64,000 bases of DNA from Paralvinella palmiformis. Taxonomy: Eukaryota > Annelida > Polychaeta > Terebellida > Alvinellidae. Below the pieces are notes generated by a model. The model had not been told where the DNA came from. It worked only from the letters and a program-made list of their open reading frames with translations, and searched no databases. Below, piece by piece: positions 12,482 to 27,300 of the stretch (position 1 is its first letter; the number at the start of each line of letters is the position of its first letter). Made by a program: the position numbers and the translations under genes. The DNA is taken from NCBI GenBank assembly GCA_025642065.1, contig JAODUP010000354.1, positions 335,501 to 399,500 of the forward strand, written 5' to 3'.

Positions 12482-13350
12482 TCTCTTTGGCGAAGTCAAG
12501 TTCCAGGTACATGAAACATTCTCTGACTCACTACCAGAGTGATAAACCAATGGTGCCATTTTTGGCTGAGGATCTGACAAGTGTTTTGAAGGGACGGTTG
12601 AAAAGAGTCATAAAACAGGGGCACATCCCTAACACTGCAGTGAAGTTGATAAACTTCAACGTTGATTCAAACTGCATAAACATTGGAAAAGATTGATACT
12701 GCGTTTTCTGCTGAGAAGATAGTCAATGATCTCTTTACCAAGAAGAAACTGGTAGATGAACAGTTCATGGACTTTAGCATGGAATGTATAGGGATGCTCC
12801 TGACCACTGTGGGGAAACTACAAAACAAGAGCCATCTGAAGTACTCCATGGTTAGGAATATGGAATACCCTGAGCCCAGGAAGATGACGAAGCATCCAGA
12901 TGCTGCTAAATACAACTTCAAGAGTGTATATTGGTTACAAGCTGGATCTTTATGGATAAAACTGTGAAAACAACGAGATTTCTATTTTCATCTTTAACTC
13001 CATACAATATAAGAGTTGACACATTCCACCTTTATGCAGTGATTCCTTATTGAAGTTATAGGACACCACCAAAACGCTGCTTGTACTGTCACATGGCCAA
13101 GCCTCAGTTGAGAGAGGCTTTAGCATAAACAAAGAATTTAGTGAGGTAAATCAAAGTACCATAGTGGTCTCATTGTTAGGAGAATGGCACTGTAATTTAT
13201 ACCATCAGGTCTTCAGGCGGGGTATTGAATGCAAAGATTACCAAAGAGGTGAAGAGTTTCTGTAGAAATACAAGAACTCGATACCACATTGATTTGAAAG
13301 AAAATCCAAGAGATGAACAGACCAAGCAGAGAAAACGTGAAGAATAGGTG
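11438..13350 (+). pseudogene. hAT-like transposase relic
   Basis: Plus-strand pieces in order: KSNWFFHQNYNITMGTPQPV and PIAKLLKARGVKA; MFMFDETLNKHTQSKQMDMG (11665-11720); FLGHAKTTYM and QISMDGPNVNWKLY (11768-11895); SDKPMVPFLAEDLTSVLKGR (about 12540); NVDSNCINIGKD; VDEQFMDFSMECIGMLLTTV; and LSHGQASVERGFSINKEFSE (about 13080-13150). The catalytic-type DET, SMDGPNVNWK and the C-terminal VERGFS block match hAT-like transposases of marine invertebrates. Stops and frameshifts occur throughout, and 11910-12480 is filled with a CA/TA microsatellite and unrelated sequence. Confidence 0.7.
12411..12478. repeat. (CA)n(TA)n microsatellite inside the hAT relic
   Basis: About 8 CA and 20 TA units. Confidence 0.95.
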
Positions 13351-13473
13351 ATCATCATGCAGTAAAATTTAAGACCTATTGACTATTACTTGCTAAAGTA
13401 TTCTGTGTGACAACTGGCCAAAAATTATACTTCACATGTAATAAAAAGTCATAGTCATAAAGGTTTGCTTTCC

Positions 13474-14250
13474 CAATAGACCGATTCAATTACCCCTGGC
13501 ACCACCGTGCGGCCGAATTTCACACTACGGTCTCGGGTTAGAAATCTAAGAATCACTGTGTTGCATGTCGATTTATGCGTGTAGTGGCTGATAAGTGTCT
13601 TAATAAAACGCTGTATTTAGGCTATTTACCAGCTATATTTGGATTTTATTTATAGTCCATTAAGGGTATATGTGATCTCCAGATCATAATTTTGCATTTA
13701 ATCGAAATACGTACCATCTGACATGACGATGTGAATGGATAAATCAATTATCACATAGATTATAACTCACTGGGTGATTTCTATTACTGTAACACTGGTA
13801 TTTATGCATATCTTGTATTGAAAGTGAATTCTTTTATATTCTGAATCATCCATTCGTGCAATGTTTACTATGCGTAAATGTCAATAACATTTTTTATCTA
13901 ATAATATACACGTGATACATACATGATTGGTTCCCAGGTACAAGTAAAAATAATATTTCCAAAATTCTACATTAAATATTTAAAATATTCATTAAAATCA
14001 ATTTACATTCAACTAAAGGTTTTATTTTAAAATAATTTATTTAATCTATTGAAACTCATGCTAAGGGGTCGGCTCAATCATTGGGTTAAATCCTGGTAAA
14101 TATTGTGCTAACTCCTTTGGAAAGACATAATCGTTCAGCTGAAATACTAATCTCAGTGAAAAATTTCCAGTATTTATCGTTAGTGAAAAGTTACCATTCT
14201 ATAGTGGGCGCCATAGGTGTTCCAAACCCGAGACCGCAGTTGGTAACCGA
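13474..14250. repeat. Possible distant relative of the CAATAGACC repeat
   Basis: It opens CAATAGACCGATT, like copies A and B. It also carries an inverted 11-mer CGGTCTCGGGT (about 13528) / ACCCGAGACCG (about 14227) some 700 bp apart. The interior does not clearly match. Confidence 0.25.
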
Positions 14251-15850
14251 TGCAACGCATTTGTGAATGTTGAAATAATTACATCAGCCTAAACCATGCA
14301 GAATATTAAAATAGACAAGGTGTCAATTATTCTGATTATATATGTAGCCTATATAATCTCTATCTGATAATATATAGAACAACTACAAACAGTAATTTCT
14401 AATGATGTCAGATGCACATTGATAAAACATAGTTAACATTGTAAACCCGAGTGTTTTATCACGATGGATAATCTAACAGCTACTAACTTGTGTGTGCAAA
14501 GAATAATATGTTTTGATAATGATTGTCAGCGTGTGTGAGAATGTTTAGCATTTTGTTTGGATTTTGTTTTAAACCAAAAATATACCAACGATGAAGTGTA
14601 ATATCGTTTGAACATAATGAAGTTTAGATATTATCTTTCATATAATGGCAGTAATTAATCTGCTGCAAATGAAAACATATTTTGTTTCTCTATGTAAACA
14701 TCTTGATCATTATAGTTGGTTGTAATGACATATGTCAAACTGCATGTAGATGCGAGCTAGATCAGTTTGCCCACAACATAAAGATGTTTCCACACAGAAC
14801 GAGGCTTGCTCCCCATAAGGTGTAGCTACGTATCCAACTCTCAGGTAATCCACGTCTTGGTTGGAGGCTTTCCTTTGTCAACACTTAATCCATTTGTTAT
14901 TATTGGTTGTCTGGATTACAAATCAGTGGACACACTGCTGTATTGTTGAGGTTAATATATTTAATATACTGATAAAGAATTACATTCCTTACGTGCTGCT
15001 GTACCGGAACAAGTTTGCTATTTCACAGCTAATGTTGAAGTCAATCGTCATCTAAACCAAACTTAATACCTCCTCCTTATTTGGTCATATTCAGCGCAGA
15101 GCACCGCATTATTTACTAGGTAACATAAACGGTATCGATAAGGACAAACGCTGGTTGACATCAAACAATTTAACCCAACATACAATGGGTTCTGATAGGG
15201 CTTTTCATCATGATATCACATATTTCATAAATATGGAATTCACTTCTGTAACTTGGCAGTTACATCTCTTGGAAGAAATAGGATCATATAGCTTTGCATT
15301 TGTTCATTTACAGCAATACAAAACGTCCAAAGTAATCAATATCTGACAATTAAACGTTCAACATTAATTAAAATTTACTTGTTTGTGCATATTGATTTTG
15401 TTTGAATACACTACTTCGTTTACCAACTTGCAAATTGTTTATTAAAATTTTCTGGCTAATGTCTAAATTGGAATAGATCTAATTGATAATATGCACTTGC
15501 AATTTAATAATTTGTCGATTTATTTTGTGCCTAGTTAGCATGTGATATCAATTAATTATGGGCCGATGTTATTACAAACATGGTATAAAATTTGGGTTCA
15601 CTAAATCCCAAAATGGCCTACACACATAAATACCTATGTTTCTAGTATACACGGTCTCCAGTGTGTTCTCAGAATACACGCCCCCCCCCCAACATATTGT
15701 TAATTTAAATATCACCCCTCTCCATACCATTGCACTAATAATAAGACACTCACACATCTGATAGATATATATACATAACAAATCTATTTACACAGAATGA
15801 TAGTTCTCACGCTGACAAGTAAGAACACATAAGCAGGCGTTAACTGGTGT
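14250..15850. other. No gene recognised
   Basis: AT-rich. A small acceptor-donor bracket (ATTCAG at about 15095, CTAG|GTAACA at 15119) could be an exon, but no frame supports it. Confidence 0.5.
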
Positions 15851-15854
15851 TCAA

Positions 15855-15860
15855 TTTATT
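15855..15860 (-). terminator. Candidate vigilin poly(A) signals
   Basis: AATAAA on the minus strand here, with a second at 15943-15948. Choosing between them needs transcript ends. Confidence 0.35.
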
Positions 15861-18109
15861 GTGTTCATTTCTCATAATCATTTCTGTACATATTACTTGC
15901 ATTATAACTTGGTCAGCAGATCACTGGTATGGCTATGGATTATTTATTTTACCAGCAATGGACATTCTGTACTCTTCTCAGCAAGAACACCATGCTGCTG
16001 TACACATTACATAAACATAACAGATCACAACAAGAAAAGAAAAAAAAAATTTGGCTAAACTAAATACTGAAAACAGCCCAGTCAGCTGGTCATACTATTT
16101 ACTGCACTGGTGATATACAAGTATACGTAGATATGGTGATTGGTTCTGTAGGGCCAATTAATAAAACTTGTATTCATGAAGGTCAGAGTCTCTCAACAGA
16201 ATACACGGCAACATTTACATCACAGGAGAATGTGCCAACACCTGTCTCAGTGGGCAAAAAAAAAACGAAAACAAATTATTTAATATAATCAGCAATCACA
16301 ACAACCACCCCCAACTATTACAAACTTATAACTAACATGTTGGTGATATACGCCAGGCACATCACTCAGTACTGTGACGTCCAGTTGTCAAGGCTGGCTG
16401 CATCAATTAAAGTATTTCTCGCATTAAACTCTTAGTTTATGTACATGCAGAGACAGAACTGGACGAGCAGAGAGCCCATGCATACAACAGTCACTACAAC
16501 ATGAACTAACCAGCGCTGGAATGGTACAAGAGATTATACAGTGATACATCTCTAATCGCTAAACCATTAGTGATCAAGTGAGAATTGTATTTGTCAATGC
16601 CAAGCATGCAATGGATTACAACTACCTTATGTACACAATAATAATGTTAACCATCAAAGAAAAACAAAATTGCAGGCACAAACAGATCCATGACCAATAT
16701 AAATGACCTGGCAGTGGAAGGCGCACTCATCAACGTGCTCCTCACTTCGGTCCTATATATGGATACACAACTCATTCATCATGATGAAATAATGTTACCA
16801 ACTTCAACAAAGAACAACTTACACCACAGAAAACTAAAGAGAAATGAATACACAACCCACTATGTAAAATGCCTCCCGAAACATTGAACGTTTCCAACAT
16901 AACTGACCAGTCAATAGTTCCCACTTGTGACTGTGAAAGAGGCATAAAACAGCTGAGCAGGAATGACACATACTTAATCTATGCTGACCACCTTCTGTAC
17001 AGGAACTTGAAATAAAACTACTTCAAACTATGTACAGTCTTAAATGACACACATCTCTGCTATTTCCAGATATTACATCATTTAGTCATACATACGCGGA
17101 CACACATACCAATCATAATAGTGTATTCTTCTTTTGGATAAATTGCACTTAGAGGTGAAGCACGTGCACACACAGATGCACGCGCACACACACACAGAAT
17201 CCCAGCTTTCTGGCTACAAATTTTTGCTTTTTTCAAAGTGAACAAAAAGGGGGAACCACAACCACACCAAACATCAACATATGGACAGAAATGTATTTTG
17301 TAGAAGGCACAAATCCAGGTGAGTGGAAACAATAATGGGAGTGATCTGACACACATGGAATAACAATCAGGAGACAGATAAGTTTTGATCAATAAATTTT
17401 GCAGCAACTAATTGAAAACATAAACATGCTTCAGTCATGACAGACGTGAATAGTAACAAAACAATATGCCACACCAGTATTCCTGGCACTAGTGCATATA
17501 CAACACTAAGAATGTTGAGCATTGTCTAGAAGAAGTTAGGTGGCGAGGAACTACATTTCTTCTTTGTCTCCCAAAGTCACCCACAGGTTTTGCCAATAAT
17601 CAGAGTAAATGCAGTTTCACAGGCAACACACCAAAGCTTGGCAACTCATTCCACATGATATGTGTCCAAGAAATGGTGCCACCCCTATCTAAACACACTA
17701 GGCACCAACACGTACTCAAGTATATAACAAACACGAATGGAAACAAACACTGCAACTTAAACATCACTGCAACAGGAACATTCTGAAAAGTGTAACATCA
17801 CAACAGGAAGAGGATTAGTTAACATAACCCTGAAACCAACCCCACATAGCATGAATGATATTGCTTAGCATGAATATATCTAGTTACCAAAGCACAGTTA
17901 GGTTCCCACTACATGCACAATTTTAACCCACTTATAACATTTAGTTGGTTTTTCTCGTGACAAAAATAACTCCTCAGCTTTCAGCAGGAATTTTTTAAGA
18001 AAAATTTTCTAGATTTTTTCTGCAAAAATATGACCACATAATCAAATAAGGGAGAAAATAAACACTGAAAAAATGAACAATATGAGATCTTCCCATCACA
18101 AGTGTCATT
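15855..18109 (-). other. HDLBP: Probable vigilin 3' UTR
   Basis: No coding exon follows the stop, and this 2.2-kb stretch shows no open gene and no transposon relic. Minus-strand AATAAA hexamers (TTTATT on plus) lie at 15943-15948 and 15855-15860, the first good candidates after the stop. The UTR end is inferred from these hexamers only. Confidence 0.4.
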
Positions 18110-18334
18110 TTAGCGCTTTACGGGAGGGCCCCACTGAATCGGGTTAGCCGAGGCTTGCACTGTAGCCCCAAATTCTGGGAAATCTGTAGTGCTGCTTGTG
18201 TCTGGAGTGCCTGACCATGGGGCTCCACGTACCACAAAACCTTTGCTGGGACCACGGCTTGGCTGTGGCTCATTTCCACGACTTGGAGGATTGAGATACT
18301 GCTTTAGCAACTCCTTCTCATTGATATCCTGCAA
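18110..18334 (-). CDS. HDLBP: Vigilin last coding exon (residues 1201-1274 and stop)
   Basis: It encodes LQDINEKELLKQYLNPP, then GFVVRGAPWSG..DFPEFGATVQ..WGPPVKR and TAA at 18112-18110. Two acceptors six bases apart (ATACAG and TTGCAG) both keep the frame. The first is chosen because EEYL matches vertebrate vigilin. Confidence 0.93.
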   Translation of the reverse strand: MQDINEKELLKQYLNPPSRGNEPQPSRGPSKGFVVRGAPWSGTPDTSSTTDFPEFGATVQASANPIQWGPPVKR

Positions 18335-21300
18335 CTGTATGAAAATAACATGTCAGTATAAAGTCAGACACTGTGTTAAGGAGTTATGTTGCAGCCATTT
18401 ACACAATTTAATTCCTAAACAAGTTACATATCACTTACATATTCCTCAGCCATATTTTCCAAATAGTCCTTGCAGTCTAGGACATTATCTTCCATTCCAG
18501 TTATCTCTACAACATTTGGATCGGAGGCATCACGTGATGGAAACTTGATATCAACCTTGTAGTCCTCCATCACCTTACGTATGGCACGTCCCCGAGTACC
18601 AATCAAACGAGAATGAATCCTACTATCCAAATACACTGCTTCGGTAATCATATCTTTCTGCAAGGAGAGACGACACAGCCCAATAACATGGTAATAAGCA
18701 CACAGTGTAAAAAGGATGGACGGTAAAAATAACTGTACATACGAGTTCAGCAACTAATGCCAGAATTTCTTCCTTTGCAGCTTCAGCATTCTTCTGATAG
18801 CCAGTCACCACAATAATATCCTGCTGTTCAGAAGTCTTCTCCGGGAACTGTATCTGAACATCGTTGTTCATTCGTATACGTGAAATAACTGTTCCACCAC
18901 GTCCAATGATTTTGGGGTGATATTTAGGTTCCACTTGGACTTCTAGCTGAAAGCTGCGCATCTTCTATTGAGGTAAAAATTAAATGTTAAATAAATTATC
19001 CTAATTGAATGCACCAATATCTACAGTGTTTTAATGTTAAGTCCTGCCAACACCATCTAACGTTCAGCCATACTAACCCTGTCCTCCTGTTCAGCCTCCA
19101 ACTGCTTGACCTTCTCATCGAGAGCATTTTTAGCTTTGGCCACATTAGCAGGCGGACCAGTGATCTTAACAATGTCACTATGTTCTTCAGCAGCTGGGAT
19201 GGCAACATTCACATCAAACTCCTCCATCATCTTACGCACATCACGACCCTTCTGGCCAATGATAAATCTGTGCAGGTCATAGGGAACAGCCACTTCCTCA
19301 GTTATAGGCACCAGAGACTGGAAGATTTACGTATTTTGAATACAGAGATAACACAATGTAACACTGACATTCTCCCATCATTCCATAATACGTACAAAAA
19401 CAAAATATGTCTTATCAAGATATAATTGATAGGTTTACAATAAACACTAACCAACAAGGCATCTCTGGCAGCTTCACAATTTTCCTTTTTGCCAGTAATG
19501 ATGATGATGTCCTGTTTTTTGGGGGCCATCTGGCCACCATCACCAGCATCTGAAGCAATATCTCCATTAACAGCTGTCTCGCCATTTTCCTGATCTGAAA
19601 GCACAAACTGATATGTAATTTTTATTGTACAAAATATGTAACATGTTTAATGTTAAGACTTTTCTGGACATGGCAAATTGATTGTTTGTTGTCATAGTCC
19701 ATATGTCTCTGTGTACTCTTATCTTTCTTTATGTGCATTTGATAATATGTACTCCAAAGCGATTTTGTATTGTAAAATTGCTGTTTCTACTTGTCACAAT
19801 TTTAAAAGAACTTGATTAATTGATTACAGTGATACTAAATATATTGTGATTGGCTGATTAGAAGAGAAGGTATGATGTTTTAAAGATTTAATTATTATGC
19901 CAATAGACCAATCCCGCTATGACTGCAACACCAAGTGTAAATTGACCGAAGCTTGATGTCAGGTTAGAAAACTATTACTGCTTATGGGGAAACTAGGATT
20001 ATAAGGGAAATGACCATCGCAGGTTTTTTCAAAAATGAAAGCAAATGGACATTTTGTTCCATTCGATCTTGGATATTTCCTAGACCTAACCATGTTTACT
20101 TTGGTGTCTCACAAAGGTAAAAAAACTGTTTTATCCCCCCGTGTTTACATTCAATATTAAATATGTGCAATGTATCAGTCAGGTCATTTACGTATAGCTG
20201 TATAAAGGCGGAGCTCATTAAGCAGTGATCCTGTCTCATTTTGCCCAGTGATTCTATGTGGGCAGCAGCAGTGATCACGTGATACTGAATATTCATAGTT
20301 TTTACACAGCCACCATGCTGACAGTGCTGTTTCTTCAGCAGGATTGTTTACATTTTAACCAACACAAATTTTAGAATAAAATACACTATTCTCTTGACAA
20401 GTGTGAAAGAAATATAAGAGACACATCTCTAGTTAACATTATTTGTGTCCTGAATAAATAAATTCTAGATTCTTGGCTTAATTCACGAAAAATAGTGCCT
20501 GTTGGACTGTTGACCAAAAAGATTGCTGGATTAAATTTGTTGTTTTAACACCTTCAATGAGATCGTATTTTAGAGCACTCTTTATGTATATCTGTATATA
20601 AAAACATGCTGTCTGCATTCAGAATAGATTCACGTATCCCAATATGTGAGTTTGTATTAGATTGACCATGCCATAAATGTATGATACATATATAATAAAA
20701 TGAATTATTCTGTTGAGAGAAATGTGTTTTCAGTGGGTGAGTGTTTTGTTTAGTGATGATTCTTGTCAAAATTGTGAAATAATGCAGAGGTAATAAATGA
20801 AATTCAACCTGAAGTAACAAGGAATTCAAACTATGAATTGAAGATTTGCAGCACACTGCTCTAACAATTGTACTAAAGGAGTATTCCATATGTGTTTAAA
20901 CAGGCCATTACATTATAATTTCTACTGAGTGTACACCAGCTTGATGTCACTCAGCTCTATCAACAATAAGATATTCTAGCACAATGAAAGGTAGCAACAT
21001 AATTTTGCCCTAAAGTGATTTTTTTTAAATGACCTCTATGACTAAAAACTGATTTTGAAGACATGATCCAGTTTGAGGACAAGGTCACATATATCATTAA
21101 CAAGGTATTAACAAACTATGAAGATATCAGTTAGAAAGCTTTTTTTCTCTTCCCCCCTCCCAAGTTTATAATCCTTTATGTCTGGGTTCATATATTCTAA
21201 TAGGTACAAAAAGAATTAATATAAAACAGAAAAATTAAACTCAAGTTAAAATACAAAGACAAGTTTATCTCATCTTAGATGGGGCATTTTCCCAGTAAAT

Positions 21301-24300
21301 CTGATTTTGATCAAGGCTTAATTGAACCCTGTGTTCTCAGTCTGAGGAAGGTATACTCAGCTCCTGCCCATTATCTCAACATCTCCGAGACAGTTACAGT
21401 TTATATCCTCAGTCAATACATGAACTCTAATTGCTCTGACAACAATGAACTAAATCAAATAGCAGAATACTGCAGAAAAACGTAATCTTTATAACGGACT
21501 TGATATTAAATAACCTTTTTCACATATTTCTTTTTAACCACGTACATATCTTATCAATAAACTACTACTAGATTCATAGATTACATGTTCTGTACTCACG
21601 AAATCTGAACGGGTGAATATTTTGGCAGGCAGGTGAAAATCATAGCCAAACTGGCATACAGGAAAGGTGTTTTCAAACTTTTATGTCTGAATACTAATGA
21701 GGGACAAAGTGTAATTGTTCTGCCATGTAAATAACTGAAGCAAAGCTATCTTAACCGCTTACTTTCATTGTTATCAGTAGGCCTGTCAGGGAACTTAATG
21801 CCAACTTCATGGTCACGTGTAATTTCCTGGACTTTGTAACCTTTGGCTCCCATAACAGTGCGATGGTACTTCTGAGGAATCACGCATTCAGTAGTAATCT
21901 GTGAATCCTGGAATTAAACAGCACACAATATGTATTGAAGCAAGATATCCATTAGGATGGATGAATGTTGTTTAACGACTCATCGGCACAATTTAGGCCA
22001 TTCAATGTCCTAGATATCCATGAGGAAAAGTTAATAATTATAACCAGTGTTCTAATTTATAACCATACCAAATCCGACACTATTTCCATAATCCTCTTCT
22101 TGGCAGCCTCAACACAGTCTTTAGCACCTTTAAGAACCACCTTATCACTCTTAACACCACTGCGTGGGAAGCTAACAGTCACACCACCATAATCATCAGC
22201 TATATGTTTTAGAACTTCACCACGTCTTGCCACGAAGTGGCGGTGATGCTTGGGATCAACGCTGATCTCAATCTCAGTAATACTATCCTATTAAAAGAAA
22301 AACCATTAATACATTCCAGTCAGATCGAGTTCAGAGAGGTTGAGCTATAAGCCATAATGATCTGTTAGATGAATGTCACTTCTGAGCTCCATTAAAATAT
22401 GTATTTACCAAAGCTTTTATACGACTTTCCAGTTCCTTCTTGGCCTTCTCAACGGAATCCTGTTTACCAATGATGGTGATCAGTTCCTGATCAGTGTCAT
22501 TATTTGCTGGAAAGATGACGCGTGCTCCAGTACATTCGCGAACCTCACGGATGTTTGAACCACCTCGACCAATCAGAAACTTGTGATATTCGGGTTTAGC
22601 TCGGACCTCAGTTGTATGACTGGACTCTTTCTAAAATGAACAATATGCCATCGAATGAGCAAATAAAACAAAATCCTTCCCAGAATTCCTTTTTAAACAT
22701 TACGCCAAAATATCAACAGTGTTTAGACGTACCCTTTCCATGGCCAGTTCCAACAGCTGTTTCTTGGCCTTCTCTGCATCATCCTTAGGACCTCTTATGG
22801 TTACTTTATCACTAACTGATCCTTCAGCTGGGAATCGGATAAGAACACCACCACATTCTTCCATGATTGACCGGATTAACCTACCCTTCGCTCCAATAAT
22901 AGAGTTGTGGTGTTTGTGAGGAATTTCGATGGTGATCTCACTGATATTGGCCTGAGAAGAACAATTCATGATTAAACAGTGACCTGACTGCATAGAATAT
23001 CTAACTCATTACAATAATAAATAGACAGTATAATGGGCTTCCTAAAAGTGACCCTATATTAATTACTACATAAAAAAAACTATCATATTTTAACATAACT
23101 AACCAGCTCTTTCTGTATTAATTCAATCTTGTCTCTGGCCTTAAGAACATTCTCTTTTTTGCCAGTAATCACAATAACATCACTTTCGCTGTTCTCATTT
23201 GGCAGATCAATCTTTGTATCGGTTTCTTCTCTGATCTGGAGAAATACAATACAAGCAGAAGTGATGACCCCATAAGTGTTGCAATGTAAGTTATCTATAG
23301 GAATTTGAAAACCCTTAAGATAGTGCGAAGAAAGAACACCAAAATAACAAGCAACATTAAATATAAGAATACATGACACAACATACCTTTCTGATATTTG
23401 CTCCACCCTTGCCAATGATATTTTTGTGGAACTTCTTAAATATGTGCACTTCTACCTGGTAGTTATTGGCAATCTACAGAAAGATTTTAAGCAAGCACAG
23501 TTTAAACATTATCAGAAGTTTATTATATTTAACACTATCAGGAATGAATATACACAAATTTCTTATCATATTTACCAATTCCTGATTGATCTGCTGCAGG
23601 TATCTATAGCACTTGTCCACGTCATTTTTGGGTCCACGCAATGTAACAACATCACTTTTCTTGCTAGAGTCTGGAAAGTTTATCTGTACTTCAGGAAACA
23701 AATCCCGTATCTCTCTGATCTTACTACCTTGTGATCCAATCAGTGTCCTGTGGAAGCGATGATCAATCAATATATCCTTACTCTTCTCATTCTCCTGAAA
23801 CAACATCACCCAGCTCATTACCAGATCTGATCCATACAATACTGGACAGGGAGCAGTTTAGTAATGGCAGTGGTACATACCATTTTGTTGACCATCTCTA
23901 ACAACTCTTTTTTAGCCTGTGCTACACCTTCTGGGTTGCCTTCTATACGTATAATATTGCTGTGTTCAGCATCCGATGGTATTCTAATCAATACTCCTGT
24001 TTCATTCTTAATCCTGGTAACTAAAATAAATAAAACCAATCACCCACTATTACTACTGGTGATGCCAAGTGTTTATTTAAACAGTTTCTTAGCATATCTT
24101 ATCAATAAAATTTCTCTCATGTCTGAGTCTGTCTTAAGACAAAAAGCATACCATTGACACCCTGTCTACCAATGATGTGTCTGTGATACTTCTGATCAAT
24201 TTGAATCTCTGCAAACGCCATACGACTCATCTGTAAACAAATACATCAGTCATCTAGACTTACACCCAATCATTCTTGAATAAAACAATAAACAATGGGA

Positions 24301-27300
24301 TGTCTATGAATTTTCAATTTCAACCTATGTGATAACACAACTAACCAAATCTTGGGTCAGTTCCGTCAATTCTTTCTTAGCTTGATGTACTTCTTCTGGA
24401 GGACCTTCCACAATAATTTTATCCTGTCCATCCGTGAACTCAATATGAACCTGCAATAAAAATAATCACATGATACATCAGAGCTATCCAATAACAGTGA
24501 ACAAACAGCAACACACTTGAAGAATCACAATGATCTGTTTACCTTTGGCAAATTCTGTGTTATCTTCCTCACAGTCACTCCCTTTTTACCAATGATGAAA
24601 CGATGGAGCCAAGATGGTGCCTCTACTTCTTCTATCACAACACTGTTAGCCTGGAAGAAGATAATGTACAAACTTCGATATAACAAGATCCTTGGTTCTT
24701 TCTATAAAAGATACCAGACATATTATTTTTCTAAATAGGTGTTATTTGTTTGTTTGAGCTAGATCAAAATCATTATTAAGCATACCTTGGAATAAACAAG
24801 TGTCAGAGCTGTGCCAAGCTTGTCTTGTTCACCTCGGAGGGTTATTGTTTCAGAGGTGCTATCCAGTGGTGGTACTTCAACAGATACACCAGTCTGAGCG
24901 AGGATTTCATTCAGGTTGGCACCTCGTGGGCCTATTACGTACTTGTGCTGGGACTTTCGCACTTCCACAGAGACAGTTTGACAGCGACATTGCTAAGGAA
25001 TAGAAAACCGTGTTAAAATTTGATGGCAAGCTGTGTTCACACACTTACTATCTGTTCAATTAAATAATGACATAACCAACCTTGTCCTCAAAAATACTCA
25101 TGATGGCTTTTTTACACTGGAGTACACCTTCCTTCTCTCCGGTGACAATAATTTCATCCTTTGCTACAGACAGTGGAGGGACATTAATTCTTGCTCCTGT
25201 GTTTTCCATCAAAGCCTTGATTGTCTGGTTGTCAGGACCACACACAAATGGATGAAAAATTTTGGGAATGGGCAGCCGTTCAAATCCAAGCTTTGCCTAC
25301 AAGGACACATCCAAAAAGAGTAACGTAACTAGCGAATAACACATAGTTCAACAATCATATGGTTACATCCAAAGTACTTATCAACCAAAAATAAATTATT
25401 TGTGTGAATGTTTGCACCATACCTGTTCATCAGAAATACACTGGATTTCATGTTTTGCCTTTTCAATACCTTCCTTTGTACCAGTAATGACAATGACATC
25501 AGAATTTTCGCCAGGTCTTGGTACAGAAATTTTAGTTGCAGTGGCCAATTCTAAATCTTGCAGCTTTTTACCCTTTGGTCCAAGAATAAATCGATGGTGA
25601 TCCTTTGGGATGCATACTTCCTGTTTGGCCTATCAACCAAAATGACAAATTACACATCACGGAAACTGTTCTGGCATCACACTAGTTTTAAAATACACTC
25701 CTTGATCTGGACAGGTACTATAAACCACTCGCTAGAACGCACATCATACGCAAATTTTAAGAGACTTTTCATTATCCAAGTTCAGATTTGGCATCTACTT
25801 TTCCCAATCTGAACCTGTTAATTAGTCTGAGATATAAATGTTACCTGTGTCTGCAGCTGCTGCACAACCATCTTCCGAGCTCTCATCACAGCATCACCCT
25901 TACCAGTTATAACAACAGTCAGACTCTGGTCCTTAGCAGAGCTCATCTCTATGGACACACTTGTTTTCTGCATGATGTCAATACAACTCTTGGCTTGTGG
26001 CCCACCCTTCTCTCCAAACTGCTGCTCAGTCATCTCTGTGTAACGGCGTTCCTCCAATGGAACACAGAACACCTAAGTAAAAACAATACGATAGAAACAA
26101 TATCAGCGTGTGACACTATAATGCCGGACCACTCGACCGTGAACAGTGTTCCAGGCCTGGTTTAGTACCAGTGCCACAGTACCAAACCTGCTTATCTAGT
26201 GTCCATTTTAATGACAAAATGGTCAGAGCTATAAATTAATTCTAACCACCACCCAACAAATAACGAAGTGCACAATCTGTTTATGAATTTGTGACATATC
26301 AAATAACGGATGCACAAATTGTATGTTTAAACAAAAGTTTTAGAGAAACTGCAGACACGTAAAAATTAAGGTTATGCCTGCATTATTTTGATGGGTTACC
26401 TGTTGATATAAATTAAGCATTGAAATTTATCCCCCTTTTGCATGAGTTGCCATTTTTACGCTCAGAGTGCAAAAAATGACTTTATTTGAATGGCACTTGT
26501 TTAATTTTCATGGAGGTTTGAACTTCATAACTTCTGTGCTCACCTAATGTCACCACAGCAGGTAAACTGTTAAAATATTTTACTAGCCTAGCAGATCCAG
26601 CGAGGCTACAAGTTAGTTTCACACACTGCAATATGACAATATTGGCACAATTCAATTAGAGTCATGTAAGTTGCAAAGCTATGACACAAAGCTACTTTTA
26701 GGAGTCAGTTTCTATGCATGATTTACCACTGATCTTCTTAAAAAGTATGGGATGCTCTCAATAAATGGCAGGAAAATGGATCTCCAATCTATTATTTAGG
26801 CAGCTATCATTTACCTTAAGATCATCATGATAGACCTATACTACTGCAGTTGGTCGCCATTTATCCATAGGCAAAACTGATTTCCAAATGTCAAAAGAAA
26901 AAAATAGACCTTTTGCTAAATTGGCGAAATGCAACACCCACAACAACTTGAGACATTTTTATTCAAACAAAATTCATAAATACAAATATCACCAATTTTG
27001 GACATAACTTTTCTGCCTTAAAAATCTGAATGTTCTATATTAAAGCTAAGAATCGATGTCGAATGTCAGCATGCCATATGTGGCAAAATGGAAAAGCCTG
27101 TAAACAGACAAGAATGCTTTCATATGTCCAGATGTGGCATAAATCAGCACTGCAGCTAACTGAATCACTCCATGCTTCATTCTTATATTTTTTCCATTCA
27201 CAGTTATTTAGTGTTTGTCATTTGGGTTTGTGTACATTTATATAAATTTCTTAACTATGAATGGAAAGTTAAATCAAGAATGGCAGAGTGGAGAAAAAAA

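Noticed and set aside
15095..15119. Acceptor-donor bracket as second exon for the 10268 start
   Set aside because: With the phase of donor 10351 the reading meets TAG at once, so it cannot be an internal coding exon.
18189..18548. 119-codon plus-strand frame
   Set aside because: Antisense shadow of the last two vigilin exons.
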